A DNA stretch of 64,000 nt from Bacillota bacterium (GCA_019420525.1 JAHZHA010000001.1:1-64000); one strand, 5' to 3'. Shown: positions 44,802 through 54,190, counted from the first letter of the stretch. Translations and numbers: made by a program. The notes: generated by a model not told the origin, from the sequence alone.

Positions 44802-45968
44802 ATGAGAAAGAGGCGGACATGTTTTTTTCCGGGGATGCCACGAAGAAAGAACCGGAGAAACGGCGGGAGAGGAAACAGAAGCAGATTGACGAATGTTCTT
44901 CCTGTCTTCGTGTTTGCAGCGGCTCTCGCCGCTTACGGCCTGGCGGGTACGGCTCCGGCGGAAGATGCGGGAGATGTGCCGGCATTCAGCGGGATCACTT
45001 CTCTGGCGGAGCAGGTGAGAAATCTGTGGGGCAGCGGAGATTCCCAGGGGGGTTCATCCGGGGAGGAAGATGTGTCACTGGAACAGCTGAGAGAGATGTC
45101 AGATGTGAAAATACTGGTTCTGGACGATGAAACCGAGAAAACGGCGGAAGTTCCCCTGGAGGAATACGTCGCCTGCGTCACGGCGTCGGAGATGCCTTCG
45201 GATTTTGAACCGGAAGCGCTGAAAGCGCAGGCGGTGGCGGCACGGACGTACGCTGCGGCGAGAAAACAGGAATTTGAGGAAGGAAAGTGTTCCCACTATG
45301 ACGAAGGCGCCTACGTGTGCGATACGACTCACTGCCAGGTTTACCGGACGGAAGAGGAATTGAGGGAGATCAAGGGAGAGGAATGGATGGAAAGTAATTT
45401 TCCTGCGATTCTCGGCGCTGTGTATGAGACGGCAGGCGAAGTTTTATATTACGACGGTTCTCTGGTGGAACAGCCGCTTTTTTTCTCTTCCGGAGGTGAC
45501 CGCACGGAAAATTCCGAGGATGTATTCGTCAGCGCCGTTCCGTATCTCCGCAGTGTGGAGAGTGGAGTCTACGAGGAAGAATCTCCGTATAAAGATGTAA
45601 AGGTGACTGTATCGATGGAGGAAGTAAAGTCTGAGATAACGGCGGAATACGGTGAGGAAGCCGGTCAGTCGGTTGCGCCTGAAACGATTCAGGTGATAAG
45701 TCGGACGGACGGCGGAGCCGTGGATACGATGAAGATGGGAAATCTGGAACTGACGGGGAGGCAGGTGCGCAGCCTGTTCGGCCTGGCGTCCGCAGATTTT
45801 GAAGTGACGGCAGATGCGAACGAGGTGACATTCATCACTTCAGGAAGCGGTCACCGGGTGGGGATGAGTCAGTACGGAGCCGACGGCATGGCTAAGATGG
45901 GAAAGACGTACCGGGAGATTCTGGAACACTATTATTCCGGCGTGGAGATAGAAAAACTCCAGAAGTAA
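44802..45968 (+). CDS. spoIID: SpoIID/LytB-domain protein (stage II sporulation protein D-like)
   Basis: A 388-residue lytic transglycosylase-type enzyme anchored in the membrane by a segment at about 32-50 after a very basic N-terminus. The conserved stretches are PSDFEPEALKAQAVAARTYA, the HCQVY site, FFSSGGDRTEN and GHRVGMSQYGADGMAKMG. The linker at 55-100 is Ser/Gly/Asp-rich. In sporeformers it thins peptidoglycan during engulfment. GGGAGG precedes the start. Confidence 0.9.
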   Translation: MRKRRTCFFPGMPRRKNRRNGGRGNRSRLTNVLPVFVFAAALAAYGLAGTAPAEDAGDVPAFSGITSLAEQVRNLWGSGDSQGGSSGEEDVSLEQLREMSDVKILVLDDETEKTAEVPLEEYVACVTASEMPSDFEPEALKAQAVAARTYAAARKQEFEEGKCSHYDEGAYVCDTTHCQVYRTEEELREIKGEEWMESNFPAILGAVYETAGEVLYYDGSLVEQPLFFSSGGDRTENSEDVFVSAVPYLRSVESGVYEEESPYKDVKVTVSMEEVKSEITAEYGEEAGQSVAPETIQVISRTDGGAVDTMKMGNLELTGRQVRSLFGLASADFEVTADANEVTFITSGSGHRVGMSQYGADGMAKMGKTYREILEHYYSGVEIEKLQK

Positions 45969-46017
45969 AAGAACTGCGGATTTCATCGGATTTAGTAAAA
46001 AAGCGTAGAAGACAGAG

Positions 46018-46094
46018 AGACGGCTGTCTCCGGGCAGCACGTTTTCCGGATTTTCCGGAGAGAGCTTTCCGGCAGACAGCCGTCTTTTCTTTCT
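46018..46094 (+). terminator. Terminator after spoIID
   Basis: AGACGGCTGTCT (46018-46029) and AGACAGCCGTCT (46074-46085) pair across an inner loop that also has TTTTCCGG repeats, followed by TTTCTTTC. It lies between convergent spoIID and murC. Confidence 0.75.
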
Positions 46095-46110
46095 TCCCCT
46101 TTTTGTTTTT

Positions 46111-47490
46111 TTATTCTTCCATTAGCATTTCAGCCACTTTGTAAATGTCGCCGGCGCCCATGGTGATAACCATATCACCTTCCTGAGCGTTGTTCGATAC
46201 GAAAGCAGCGATTTCTTCCAGACTGTTGAAATAATAAGCTTCTTTCGCCGGCTGCTTCTTTTTGATTTCGGTGATCAGTTTTTTTGAACTGATTTTGTAG
46301 ATGTTTTTTTCTCTGGCAGCGTAGATCTCTGCCATGATGAGTACGTCGGCATCGTCGAAAGCTGTGGTGAATTCGTCGAAGAGTGCCATCGTCCTCGTAT
46401 ACGTATGAGGTTGGAAAAGACACCAGAGGCGGTTATGCGGAATATTGCGAGCCGCTTTGAGTGTCGCTCTGATTTCCGTAGGATGATGGGCGTAGTCGTC
46501 GATGATCTTCACATTGTTTTTCGTGGTGCCGATGATGTCGAAGCGTCTCTGAGTGCCGTGATAGCGTCTCAGAGTGTCGATGATGATCTCTGGAGAGACA
46601 CCCAGCGTATGACAGGCGGCAAAAGAGGCTAATGCGTTGGAAATGTTGTGTTCTCCTGGCACTTCCAGCTGTACGCGGCCCAGAAATTCTCCTTTGCTGC
46701 GGACATCGAAGAGCGGATGTCCTTCGGAGTTGAATTCGATATTGGTAGCACAGTAATCGCAGTTGGCACTGAATCCGAAAGTAACCACACGGCATTTCGC
46801 ATCGGATATGACTTTGTTTACGAAAGGGTTCGCCTCATATGCGACGATACAGCCATCTTCCGGCACCAGTTTAGCGAACCGGTCAAAGGAAGCCACAATG
46901 TGATCGATATCCTTGAAATAATCCAGGTGATCCGAATCTATGTTGAGGATGATTTCCATTTTCGGACGGAGACTCAGGAAACTGTCCATATATTCGCAGG
47001 CCTCCGTGACGAAGAGATCACTCTTTCCGATTTTCACGTTGCCGCCGAATTCGTGGAGATTGCCGCCCACGAGAATCGTCGGATCTGTCTTTGCGTTTTC
47101 CAGAATCAGCGACACCATAGATGTGGTTGTCGTCTTTCCGTGAGTACCGGAAACGGCAATGCTGGAAGGATAATCTTCCATGAGAGCACCCAGAGCTTCG
47201 GCTCTCGTGACGGTGAGGATTCCGTTCTTTCTGGCTTCAGTGATCTCCGGGTTTTCCGGAGAGACCGCGGCGGAGTAGATGATGAGATCTGCTCCCTTGA
47301 TATTTTCTGCACTGTGACCTTCGTATACGGTGATGCCGCGGGACTTCAGGTGTTCTGTCATTTCCGACATCTTCATGTCAGAACCGGAAACGGTATATCC
47401 CCGGGATGCGAAGATTTCGGCTACTGCGCTGAGGCCGATACCGCCGATGCCGATGCAGTGAATGTGTTTGTACTGACTGATGTTTAACAT
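46111..47490 (-). CDS. murC: UDP-N-acetylmuramate-L-alanine ligase
   Basis: Adds L-alanine to UDP-MurNAc using ATP. It has 459 residues with the N-terminal Rossmann motif CIGIGGIGLSAVAE, the ATP loop SGTHGKTTTT, the central DSDHLDYF and the C-terminal DDYAHHPTEI. AGGGG lies ahead of the ATG. It begins only 10 bases after the stop of a Trp-type ABC ATPase gene on the same strand, so it may share that T-box controlled transcript. Confidence 0.96.
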   Translation of the reverse strand: MLNISQYKHIHCIGIGGIGLSAVAEIFASRGYTVSGSDMKMSEMTEHLKSRGITVYEGHSAENIKGADLIIYSAAVSPENPEITEARKNGILTVTRAEALGALMEDYPSSIAVSGTHGKTTTTSMVSLILENAKTDPTILVGGNLHEFGGNVKIGKSDLFVTEACEYMDSFLSLRPKMEIILNIDSDHLDYFKDIDHIVASFDRFAKLVPEDGCIVAYEANPFVNKVISDAKCRVVTFGFSANCDYCATNIEFNSEGHPLFDVRSKGEFLGRVQLEVPGEHNISNALASFAACHTLGVSPEIIIDTLRRYHGTQRRFDIIGTTKNNVKIIDDYAHHPTEIRATLKAARNIPHNRLWCLFQPHTYTRTMALFDEFTTAFDDADVLIMAEIYAAREKNIYKISSKKLITEIKKKQPAKEAYYFNSLEEIAAFVSNNAQEGDMVITMGAGDIYKVAEMLMEE

Positions 47491-47500
47491 ATTATAACCC

Positions 47501-48274
47501 CTAATTTCCGCATTCTATACTGATTTCGTTGAAGACGCCGAGAATATCGTCAACAGTCAGGGCGTCTTTTTCTTCGTTTTCCTTATCCAATATAACACCG
47601 CCCTGATGCATCATCAAGAGACGATTTCCGTAAGCTACGGCATATCTGAGATTATGAGTGACCATGATCGTCGTAACCTTTTTTTCCCGGACGATTCTAT
47701 CGGTGAGTTCCATGATAATTTCTGCGGTCTTCGGGTCAAGAGCTGCGGTGTGTTCGTCGAGGATGAGGAATTCGATGGGCTGCAGAGTGGCCATAATCAG
47801 TGCCAGCGCCTGACGCTGACCGCCGGAAAGCGATCCCACGGGAACGTGGAATTTGTCTTCGAGACCGAGATTCAGACCCCTCAGCATATCTTTATAGTAT
47901 TCCACTCTTCCTTTATTTGTTCCCCTGGAAAGCCCGTAAAATTTTCCCTTATTATCAGCAATGGAAAGATTTTCTAATATATTCATGCTGGGGCATGTGC
48001 CTTTTGCGGGATCCTGATAGACGCGACCGATGCGTCTGTGACGGATGTAATCTTTCTGGTTTGAAATATCTTCTCCGTTGATGAGAATCTGTCCGCTGTC
48101 AGCCTGAATGCTGCCGCAGATCAGATTCAGCAGCGATGTCTTTCCCGATCCGTTGCTGCCCACTATGGAGATGAACTGACCTTCCGGAACGGAAAGACTG
48201 AAATTCTGAAAGAGAATCTGCTCGTTTACCGTGCCGGCGTTGTATACCTTGTGAATGTTTTTAAGCTCCAGCAT
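47501..48274 (-). CDS. trpZ: ABC transporter ATP-binding protein, TrpZ-type
   Basis: A 257-residue ATPase: Walker A GSNGSGKTS, signature SLSGGQRQAL, Walker B LILDEHTAALDPK and VTHNLRYAV as switch His. The DEHTAALDPK form is typical of the ATPases paired with ABC_sub_bind lipoproteins (TrpXYZ). Its start overlaps the permease end by 14 bases. Confidence 0.85.
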   Translation of the reverse strand: MLELKNIHKVYNAGTVNEQILFQNFSLSVPEGQFISIVGSNGSGKTSLLNLICGSIQADSGQILINGEDISNQKDYIRHRRIGRVYQDPAKGTCPSMNILENLSIADNKGKFYGLSRGTNKGRVEYYKDMLRGLNLGLEDKFHVPVGSLSGGQRQALALIMATLQPIEFLILDEHTAALDPKTAEIIMELTDRIVREKKVTTIMVTHNLRYAVAYGNRLLMMHQGGVILDKENEEKDALTVDDILGVFNEISIECGN

Positions 48275-49151
48275 TCGTTTTCACCTTTCCCTTTCTGTCC
48301 ATGCCTGCGATGAGAATGATGAGGAATAATACAGCGGTGATCAGCTTCAGGTCTGTGGAAGGCATGCCCAGTCGGATTGCGGCCGCAACACATGCCTTGT
48401 AGATGATGGAGCCGATGACGACACTGGATGTAACGCGCAGCAGAGTGACTTTCCGGAAGAGGCTCGTGCCGATGATGACGCTGGCCAGGCCGATGACCAC
48501 CGTTCCGGTGCCCATGGAAGCATCGAAAAATCTCTGCTGCTGGGCGTAGATGCAGCCGCTCATCGTGACCAGGGCATTGGCGATCGCCAGACCGATGATT
48601 TTGATTTTGCCCTTGTCGACGCCCTGGGATGTGACGATCGTTTCGTTGTCGCCTACCGCCCGGAGCATGTAGCCTGACTTGGTGCTGAGATACCAGTCCA
48701 GCAGATATTTTGAAATCATCGTGATGATGAAAATGATGATGACCGTCTTATACTGAGCCAGGGGACCGGTGAAGATACCGTCCACCAGATCGTTGCTGAA
48801 GATGGTAGTTTTGTCGTAAATCGGGAGATTTGCCCGCCCCGCTATGCGCAGATTGACAGTATAGAGCGCTGTCATCATGATGATGCCTGAGAGCAGATCG
48901 CGGACTTTGAATTTCACATGGATGATACCGGTGCAGATGCCCACGACGATGCCGGCAGCGAAAGCAGCGAAAATCGCCAGGACAGGGTTGATATCCCGTG
49001 CGATGAGCATGGCACCGATGGCGGCGCCGAGAGGAAAGCTGCCGTCTACCGTCAGATCCGGGAAATCCAGTATTTTGTAGGTGATGTAGACGCCCAGGGC
49101 CATGATCGCGTAGATCATGCCCTGTTCAAATACACTTAAGATTAGAGTCAT
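48261..49151 (-). CDS. trpY: ABC transporter permease, TrpY-type
   Basis: A 296-residue inner-membrane protein of the BPD_transp_2 (LivH-like) group with about eight hydrophobic segments. GVYITYKILDFPDLTVDG near residue 20 and ANALVTMSGCIYAQQQ are the family marks. It sits between the lipoprotein and ATPase genes of the same transporter. Confidence 0.87.
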   Translation of the reverse strand: MTLILSVFEQGMIYAIMALGVYITYKILDFPDLTVDGSFPLGAAIGAMLIARDINPVLAIFAAFAAGIVVGICTGIIHVKFKVRDLLSGIIMMTALYTVNLRIAGRANLPIYDKTTIFSNDLVDGIFTGPLAQYKTVIIIFIITMISKYLLDWYLSTKSGYMLRAVGDNETIVTSQGVDKGKIKIIGLAIANALVTMSGCIYAQQQRFFDASMGTGTVVIGLASVIIGTSLFRKVTLLRVTSSVVIGSIIYKACVAAAIRLGMPSTDLKLITAVLFLIILIAGMDRKGKVKTNAGA

Positions 49152-49210
49152 CGTATTGCCTCCGGATGAGAAATTTCTGGTTGTAATCGTGTCTGGAATT
49201 GTTTTTTTGA

Positions 49211-50239
49211 TTATTCTACCGTGATAGTGTCGAATTTCTGGGCTGCTTTTGCCACGTATGCTTCGTCAAGTTTCAGGCCGATTTTGTCTGCTGCAGCGGT
49301 GTTGATGTAGAGATCGGCTTTCGTAGCCTGGATGTAAGGCGTTTCTTCTGCCGTTGCTTCACCCTTGAGTATCTTCGCGGCCATGACGCCCGTCTGTCTT
49401 CCTACTTCGAAATAATCGATGCCGACGGAAGCGAGGCAGCCGTTCTTCACCTGTTCGATTTCACTTCCGAAGACAGGAATTTTTTTGGAGTTGGCTTTAT
49501 CCAGAACATTCTGAAGAGCCTGTACCACCGTATTGTCGGTGAGATTGCAGATACAGTCGACTTTTTCCACGAGATTGGATGCGGCAAGATCCACGTCTGC
49601 GATGGTGTTTATGCCCGTATCTACGATTTCAAAACCGTAGGATCCGGCTTCCTCTTTGTATGTTTCGATGGTGCTGACAGAATTGGCTTCGCTGGTAGTA
49701 TAGATGATACCGATTTTTTTCGCATCAGGCAGAATATCGCGGATCATCTGAAGCTGTTCGGTTACCGGAAGTTTGTCGGAAGATCCCGTGATATTTCCAG
49801 TATTTTTCCCGTCTTCTGTGGCGAGACCGGCCTGGACAGGATCGGAAATCGCCGTGTAGATGACAGGAATATCGGTATCCCGTGCCGCATTGTATGCCGC
49901 AGCGGCGCTCGGAGTGGCGATAGCACAGATCATGTCAACACTCTGCGAGATGTAGCTGCTGGCGATGGTCGTCGGTACAGCTGTGTCGGACTGGGCGTTG
50001 TCGTAGAGAACCTCGAGATTTTCACCCTCGACGATACCTTCTTCTTCGAGACCGGCCAGAAAACCTTCCCGGCAGTTGTCCAGGGACGGATGTTCCGCAA
50101 ACTGGGAGATGCCGATTTTGTAAGAGCCTCCGTCGGAGCCACCCGAGGAACTTGCGGAATTTCCTCCTCCGCACCCTGCCAGAGCTGAAAGTACAAGAAC
50201 AGATGCCATGGCTGAAGCCAGCAGTTTTTTCATTTTCAT
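49211..50239 (-). CDS. trpX: ABC transporter substrate-binding lipoprotein, TrpX-type
   Basis: A 342-residue binding protein of the ABC_sub_bind family. The signal peptide ends in the lipobox LAGC, followed by a Gly/Ser-rich linker. IGISQFAEHPSLD and YTAISDPVQAGLA are characteristic. AAGGAGG lies 8 bases ahead of the ATG at 50239; the open frame runs further upstream into the leader but without a ribosome site. A tryptophan T-box in the leader points to tryptophan as the cargo. Confidence 0.87.
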   Translation of the reverse strand: MKMKKLLASAMASVLVLSALAGCGGGNSASSSGGSDGGSYKIGISQFAEHPSLDNCREGFLAGLEEEGIVEGENLEVLYDNAQSDTAVPTTIASSYISQSVDMICAIATPSAAAAYNAARDTDIPVIYTAISDPVQAGLATEDGKNTGNITGSSDKLPVTEQLQMIRDILPDAKKIGIIYTTSEANSVSTIETYKEEAGSYGFEIVDTGINTIADVDLAASNLVEKVDCICNLTDNTVVQALQNVLDKANSKKIPVFGSEIEQVKNGCLASVGIDYFEVGRQTGVMAAKILKGEATAEETPYIQATKADLYINTAAADKIGLKLDEAYVAKAAQKFDTITVE

Positions 50240-50360
50240 AATCTTTTCCTCCTTAAACATGCTTTTTTGCATTTTCTGCATTTCACTGATATGTTCAGAT
50301 GATGCAATGGAATTTTGGAAGCGGCATTTCAGGCTGCGCTCCGAAGAAATACCAAAAAAC

Positions 50361-50681
50361 AAAAAAACCTATCATCCGTATAGGGACGATAGATTCGCGG
50401 TGCCACCCTGATTCGGAAAGAAGAATCTTTCCATCTCTGCAGATACGATCCTTTTCGGTCCGGGCGGAAAATCCGCCGGTTCCGGGGATGATATCATCTC
50501 TCTGTAACGTGAGAGCAACGGCGTCGGATACTCGGGAGAACCTCCCTTTCCCCTCGCTCCTGACAGAATCCATTCGCACCGGGCCGCATGTACCGGCCTC
50601 ACACCATCTGCCGGCTCGCTGGACATCGTCTTCCGGAGCTACTTACTTTCTGCTCTTTGCGGATTTTTTTGTCTTTCGTTA
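50361..50681 (-). promoter_or_regulatory. T-box riboswitch, tryptophan specifier (UGG)
   Basis: Reading the minus strand, stem I shows GAAAGTAAGTA and then CCAGCGAGCCGG and GGTGTGAGGCCGG, the conserved distal loop elements. The specifier context GAATGGATT puts UGG (Trp) at 50572-50570. The T-box itself, AGGGTGGCACCGCG, is near 50411-50398. A terminator follows: CTATCGTCC pairs with GGATGATAG, then seven T (50367-50361). Uncharged tRNA-Trp binding would favour readthrough into the trpXYZ-type genes. Confidence 0.92.
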
Positions 50682-50687
50682 AAATTT

Positions 50688-50716
50688 ATGATAACGTCGG
50701 AGCCGGAAAAAGTCAA
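50688..50716 (-). promoter_or_regulatory. Promoter of the Trp T-box operon
   Basis: On the minus strand TTGACT and TATCAT are 17 bases apart, and the expected transcript start lies just before T-box stem I. Confidence 0.75.
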
Positions 50717-50890
50717 GAGATCGGGAAAAAAAGAGAGAAAAGAAGCAATACGTGAGAAAATAGAAAATCTTTCGGGAAGATTGGGAATATATCGGATGAA
50801 GAGGGAGGCGGAAATGAATTTTTGCGGCCCGCAGACGGCCAGAAGCGTAAAAGAAATAAAAATTTACGGAAACAGGGTGTTTTTCTTTTC

Positions 50891-50914
50891 TTGACAGTTG
50901 GAAAATGATATAAT
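50891..50914 (+). promoter_or_regulatory. Promoter region of glmU
   Basis: TATAAT at 50909-50914 has an upstream TGA making an extended -10. TTGACA at 50891-50896 is only 12 bases away, too close for a normal pair, so the extended -10 may act with a weaker -35. Confidence 0.5.
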
Positions 50915-50946
50915 TTTTTTGAAAAGTTAATGACAACAGGCGGAAG

Positions 50947-50974
50947 ATCCGAGTCGCTTTGCTTCGGATTTTTT
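50947..50974 (+). terminator. Terminator-like hairpin in the glmU leader
   Basis: ATCCGA (50947-50952) and TCGGAT (50964-50969) pair and run into six T, just ahead of the AAGGAG of glmU. It lies between promoter and gene and could be an attenuator. Confidence 0.5.
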
Positions 50975-50990
50975 CGCGAAGGAGCAGATT

Positions 50991-52385
50991 ATGAATTGTA
51001 AAACAGCCGTGATTCTGGCGGCGGGAGCCGGGACGCGCATGAAATCGGAACGGCCGAAAGTGCTTCATGAAGTCTGCGGCAAACCGATGGTATCACATGT
51101 CATAACTCAGGCGAAAAAGGCAGGAGCTGAAAAGATTATCGCCGTAGTGGGTCATGGTGCGGAGCAGGTAAAAGAGAGCCTGCAGGCGGAGGATGTCATC
51201 TTTGCTCTTCAGGAGGAGCAGTTGGGTACCGGTCATGCAGTCATGCAGGCGGCAGAATATATTCCCGACGACGGAGACGTATTTGTACTCTGCGGGGATA
51301 CTCCTCTGATCGCGTCGGAGACGCTGGAAAAATTTGCGGCATACCACAGCGGCAGCGGAAATGCGGTCACCGTCCTCACCGCTGTTTTTGAAAATCCTTT
51401 CGGCTACGGTAGAATTATCCGGGGCGGAAAAGGTGAATTGCTGAAGATCGCAGAACAGAAAGACGCGGATGAAGCAGAAAAAGCAGTAAAAGAAGTTAAC
51501 GCAGGTATGTACTGTTTCAGCGGAGCATTCCTCAGGGAAAATCTTCCGAAACTGAGCAATCAGAATGCACAAAAAGAATACTACATCACAGATCTCATCG
51601 GAATGGCGGTGGAAAGCGGAGCAGGTGCAGGGGCTTTTGCGGTTGACTGTGCCGATGAAATCATGGGTGTAAACAACAGAATCCAGCTTTCAGAAGCATC
51701 GAGGGTCATGAGACGCCGGATAGCAGAAAAACACATGACTGCCGGCGTGACGATCATCGATCCGGAACGCGTATATATAGAGGAAGATGTAATCATAGGG
51801 AATGATACGGAAATCTGGCCGGGAGCCGTTCTCAGAAGCGGGACTGTCATCGGAAAGGGATGCATGATCGGAAGTGATACGGTCATCGAAAACAGCCGGG
51901 TAGGAGACCGTACCGATATTTTAAAATCAGTGATCAAAGAAAGTGAGATCGGAAGCGATACACACATCGGGCCGTTTGCTTATCTCAGACCGAAGAGTAA
52001 AGTGGGCGACGGATGCAAAGTGGGCGACTTTGTAGAGATCAAGAATGCCGTATTCGGAGACGGCTCAAAAGCTTCTCATCTGGCTTATGTAGGCGACGCG
52101 GATGTGGGATGCGACGTCAATGTGGGATGCGGCGTAGTTTTCGCCAACTACGACGGAGTTCACAAGTTCCGTACCGAAGTAGGAGACCGGGCTTTTATCG
52201 GAAGCAATTCGAATCTCATCGCTCCGGTGCAGGTTGAGGACGACGCATACATTGCAGCGGGAACCACGGTGACGGTTACCGTGCCGGAAGGAGCGCTCTG
52301 CGTGGGAAGAGCCAGGGAAGTCATCGAAGAAGGCTGGGTTGAGAAGAAAGGTCTCAGCAAAAAGAAAAAGACAGAGAACAGATAA
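50991..52385 (+). CDS. glmU: Bifunctional UDP-GlcNAc pyrophosphorylase/glucosamine-1-phosphate acetyltransferase
   Basis: Makes UDP-GlcNAc for cell wall synthesis. It has 464 residues: the uridyltransferase domain (about 1-230) with LAAGAGTRMKSERPKVLH and QLGTGHAV, and a left-handed beta-helix acetyltransferase domain with hexapeptide repeats and FANYDGVHKFRT, AYVGDADVG. It is followed by prs and pth, the common Firmicutes order. Confidence 0.96.
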   Translation: MNCKTAVILAAGAGTRMKSERPKVLHEVCGKPMVSHVITQAKKAGAEKIIAVVGHGAEQVKESLQAEDVIFALQEEQLGTGHAVMQAAEYIPDDGDVFVLCGDTPLIASETLEKFAAYHSGSGNAVTVLTAVFENPFGYGRIIRGGKGELLKIAEQKDADEAEKAVKEVNAGMYCFSGAFLRENLPKLSNQNAQKEYYITDLIGMAVESGAGAGAFAVDCADEIMGVNNRIQLSEASRVMRRRIAEKHMTAGVTIIDPERVYIEEDVIIGNDTEIWPGAVLRSGTVIGKGCMIGSDTVIENSRVGDRTDILKSVIKESEIGSDTHIGPFAYLRPKSKVGDGCKVGDFVEIKNAVFGDGSKASHLAYVGDADVGCDVNVGCGVVFANYDGVHKFRTEVGDRAFIGSNSNLIAPVQVEDDAYIAAGTTVTVTVPEGALCVGRAREVIEEGWVEKKGLSKKKKTENR

Positions 52386-52429
52386 GAAGTCGTACTAACT
52401 CAATTGAATAAATTCGGAGGATAATGAGA

Positions 52430-53395
52430 ATGAAAAACGGTGTATTCAGCGAGTATAAAATCTTTGCAGGCAATTCAAATCACGAGCTGGCGGAAGAGAT
52501 CGCGGCGATTATGGGAAAACCGCTGGGCAAGTCGACGGTGAGCAAATTCAGCGACGGCGAAATCTCCGTAAGTCTCTGGGAAAGTGTCCGGGGTGAGGAT
52601 GTGTATATCATTCAGTCCACCTGCGATCCGGTAAACGACAATCTCATGGAACTCCTCATCATGGTGGACGCGATGAAGAGAGCGTCTGCCTCCAGAATCA
52701 ATGCGGTAATTCCTTATTACGGCTATGCGAGACAGGACAGAAAAGCGAAGTCGAGAGACCCTATCACAGCCAAGCTGACGGCAGATCTGCTGAGCGTGGC
52801 GGGCGTCGACCGAGTTATCACCATGGATCTGCATGCGGCTCAGATTCAGGGTTATTTTGATATTCCTGTGGATCATCTGATGGGTATTCCTCTTCTCGCA
52901 AAATATTTCAAAGAACTCATCAAAAATGGAACAATCGACAATGATGTCGTCGTAGTTTCTCCTGATCTGGGAAGCGTTTCGAGAGTTAGATCTCTCTCCG
53001 GCATTCTCGAGTGCCCTGTGGCTATCGTGGATAAGAGAAGACCTAAGCCAAATGTATCTGAGATCATGAACATTATCGGAGATATCGAAGGAAAGACGGC
53101 AATTCTCGTAGACGATATGATCGACACGGCAGGTACCATCACGAATGCCGCAAATGCCATCAAGAAGCTGGGCGCTAAAGAAGTCTATGCATGTGCTACG
53201 CATCCGGTTCTGTCCGGCCCTGCCATCCAGAGAATTCAGGATTCGGAAATCAAACAGTTGGTTCTGCTGAACACGATTCCTCTTTCGTCGGAAAAGAAAA
53301 TCGATAAGATGAAGATTCTCTCCGTAGCGCCTCTGTTTGCAGAGACGATGATGCGTGTGTTCAACAACGAATCTGTCAGCAATCTCTTCGATTAA
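52430..53395 (+). CDS. prs: Ribose-phosphate pyrophosphokinase
   Basis: Makes PRPP from ribose 5-phosphate and ATP. It has 321 residues with FSDGEISV, the catalytic flexible loop PYYGYARQDRK, the ATP/metal site MDLHAAQIQGYFDIPVDHL and the PRPP loop LVDDMIDTAGT. The ATG at 52430 is preferred over 52424 because GGAGG ends only 3 bases before the latter. Confidence 0.96.
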   Translation: MKNGVFSEYKIFAGNSNHELAEEIAAIMGKPLGKSTVSKFSDGEISVSLWESVRGEDVYIIQSTCDPVNDNLMELLIMVDAMKRASASRINAVIPYYGYARQDRKAKSRDPITAKLTADLLSVAGVDRVITMDLHAAQIQGYFDIPVDHLMGIPLLAKYFKELIKNGTIDNDVVVVSPDLGSVSRVRSLSGILECPVAIVDKRRPKPNVSEIMNIIGDIEGKTAILVDDMIDTAGTITNAANAIKKLGAKEVYACATHPVLSGPAIQRIQDSEIKQLVLLNTIPLSSEKKIDKMKILSVAPLFAETMMRVFNNESVSNLFD

Positions 53396-53559
53396 TCAAT
53401 TCGTCAGTTATATCGCAAAAGAGCGTTTATCCCCCGCTGTTCCGATGAACTTCCATTCTGAAGAGCAGACGGGGGAATTTTGCTTTTCACATTCCTGCGC
53501 CTGCTTCCGGAGGAAAACGGCGCAGTGTGGGGAAAATTGCGGCATGAGGAGGAAGAACA

Positions 53560-54165
53560 TTGTATATTATCGCAGGTCTCGGAAATCCGGGCAAAAAATA
53601 TGAAAATACGAAACACAATGTGGGGTTTCTCACCGTCGATATCCTGGCGGAGAAGCTGGGAATCCGGGTCAGCAAAATCCGGCACAAGGCGCTGACGGGG
53701 GAAGGTTTTATCGGTACGGAAAAAGTCCTTCTTGTTAAGCCTCAGACGTATATGAATCTCAGCGGAGAGAGCATCCGGGAGGTTCTTTCCTTTTATAAAG
53801 CGGATCCTGAAAATCTGATCGTCATTTATGACGACATTGATCTGCCCATGGGTTCACTGAGAATACGCAAAAAAGGCAGCGCAGGCACACACAATGGAAT
53901 GAAATCCATAATTTACCAGATCGCTTCTGAAGATTTTCCGCGGGTGCGTGTGGGCATCGGCGGAGAGAGAAAAGGAGATCTGGCGGATTACGTCATCAGC
54001 GGGTTCCGGAAAGAAGATATCAGCACCATGGAAGAAGCTATCGTGCGGGCAGCAGACGCGGTGATCTGCGCAGTGGAGAAGGGCATCGATATCGCTATGG
54101 GACAGTACAATACAAAGGCGAAAAAAAAGGAGAAGGTCGAAAGCGGGGCGTCTGAAAGCAATTGA
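53560..54165 (+). CDS. pth: Peptidyl-tRNA hydrolase
   Basis: Releases tRNA from dropped-off peptidyl-tRNA. It has 201 residues starting IIAGLGNPGKKYENTKHNVGF, with the catalytic His in KHNVGF, and the QTYMNLSGESI and GSAGTHNGMKSI segments. The start is TTG with AGGAGGA ahead. A Lys-rich tail of about 15 residues extends beyond the usual end. Confidence 0.95.
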   Translation: MYIIAGLGNPGKKYENTKHNVGFLTVDILAEKLGIRVSKIRHKALTGEGFIGTEKVLLVKPQTYMNLSGESIREVLSFYKADPENLIVIYDDIDLPMGSLRIRKKGSAGTHNGMKSIIYQIASEDFPRVRVGIGGERKGDLADYVISGFRKEDISTMEEAIVRAADAVICAVEKGIDIAMGQYNTKAKKKEKVESGASESN

Positions 54166-54190
54166 CGGATTTCATACAATTTGGTAAAAT
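54162..54190 (+). promoter_or_regulatory. Promoter of nfnAB
   Basis: TTGACG and TAAAAT are 17 bases apart, with TGG forming an extended -10. The -35 overlaps the pth stop codon. Confidence 0.7.
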
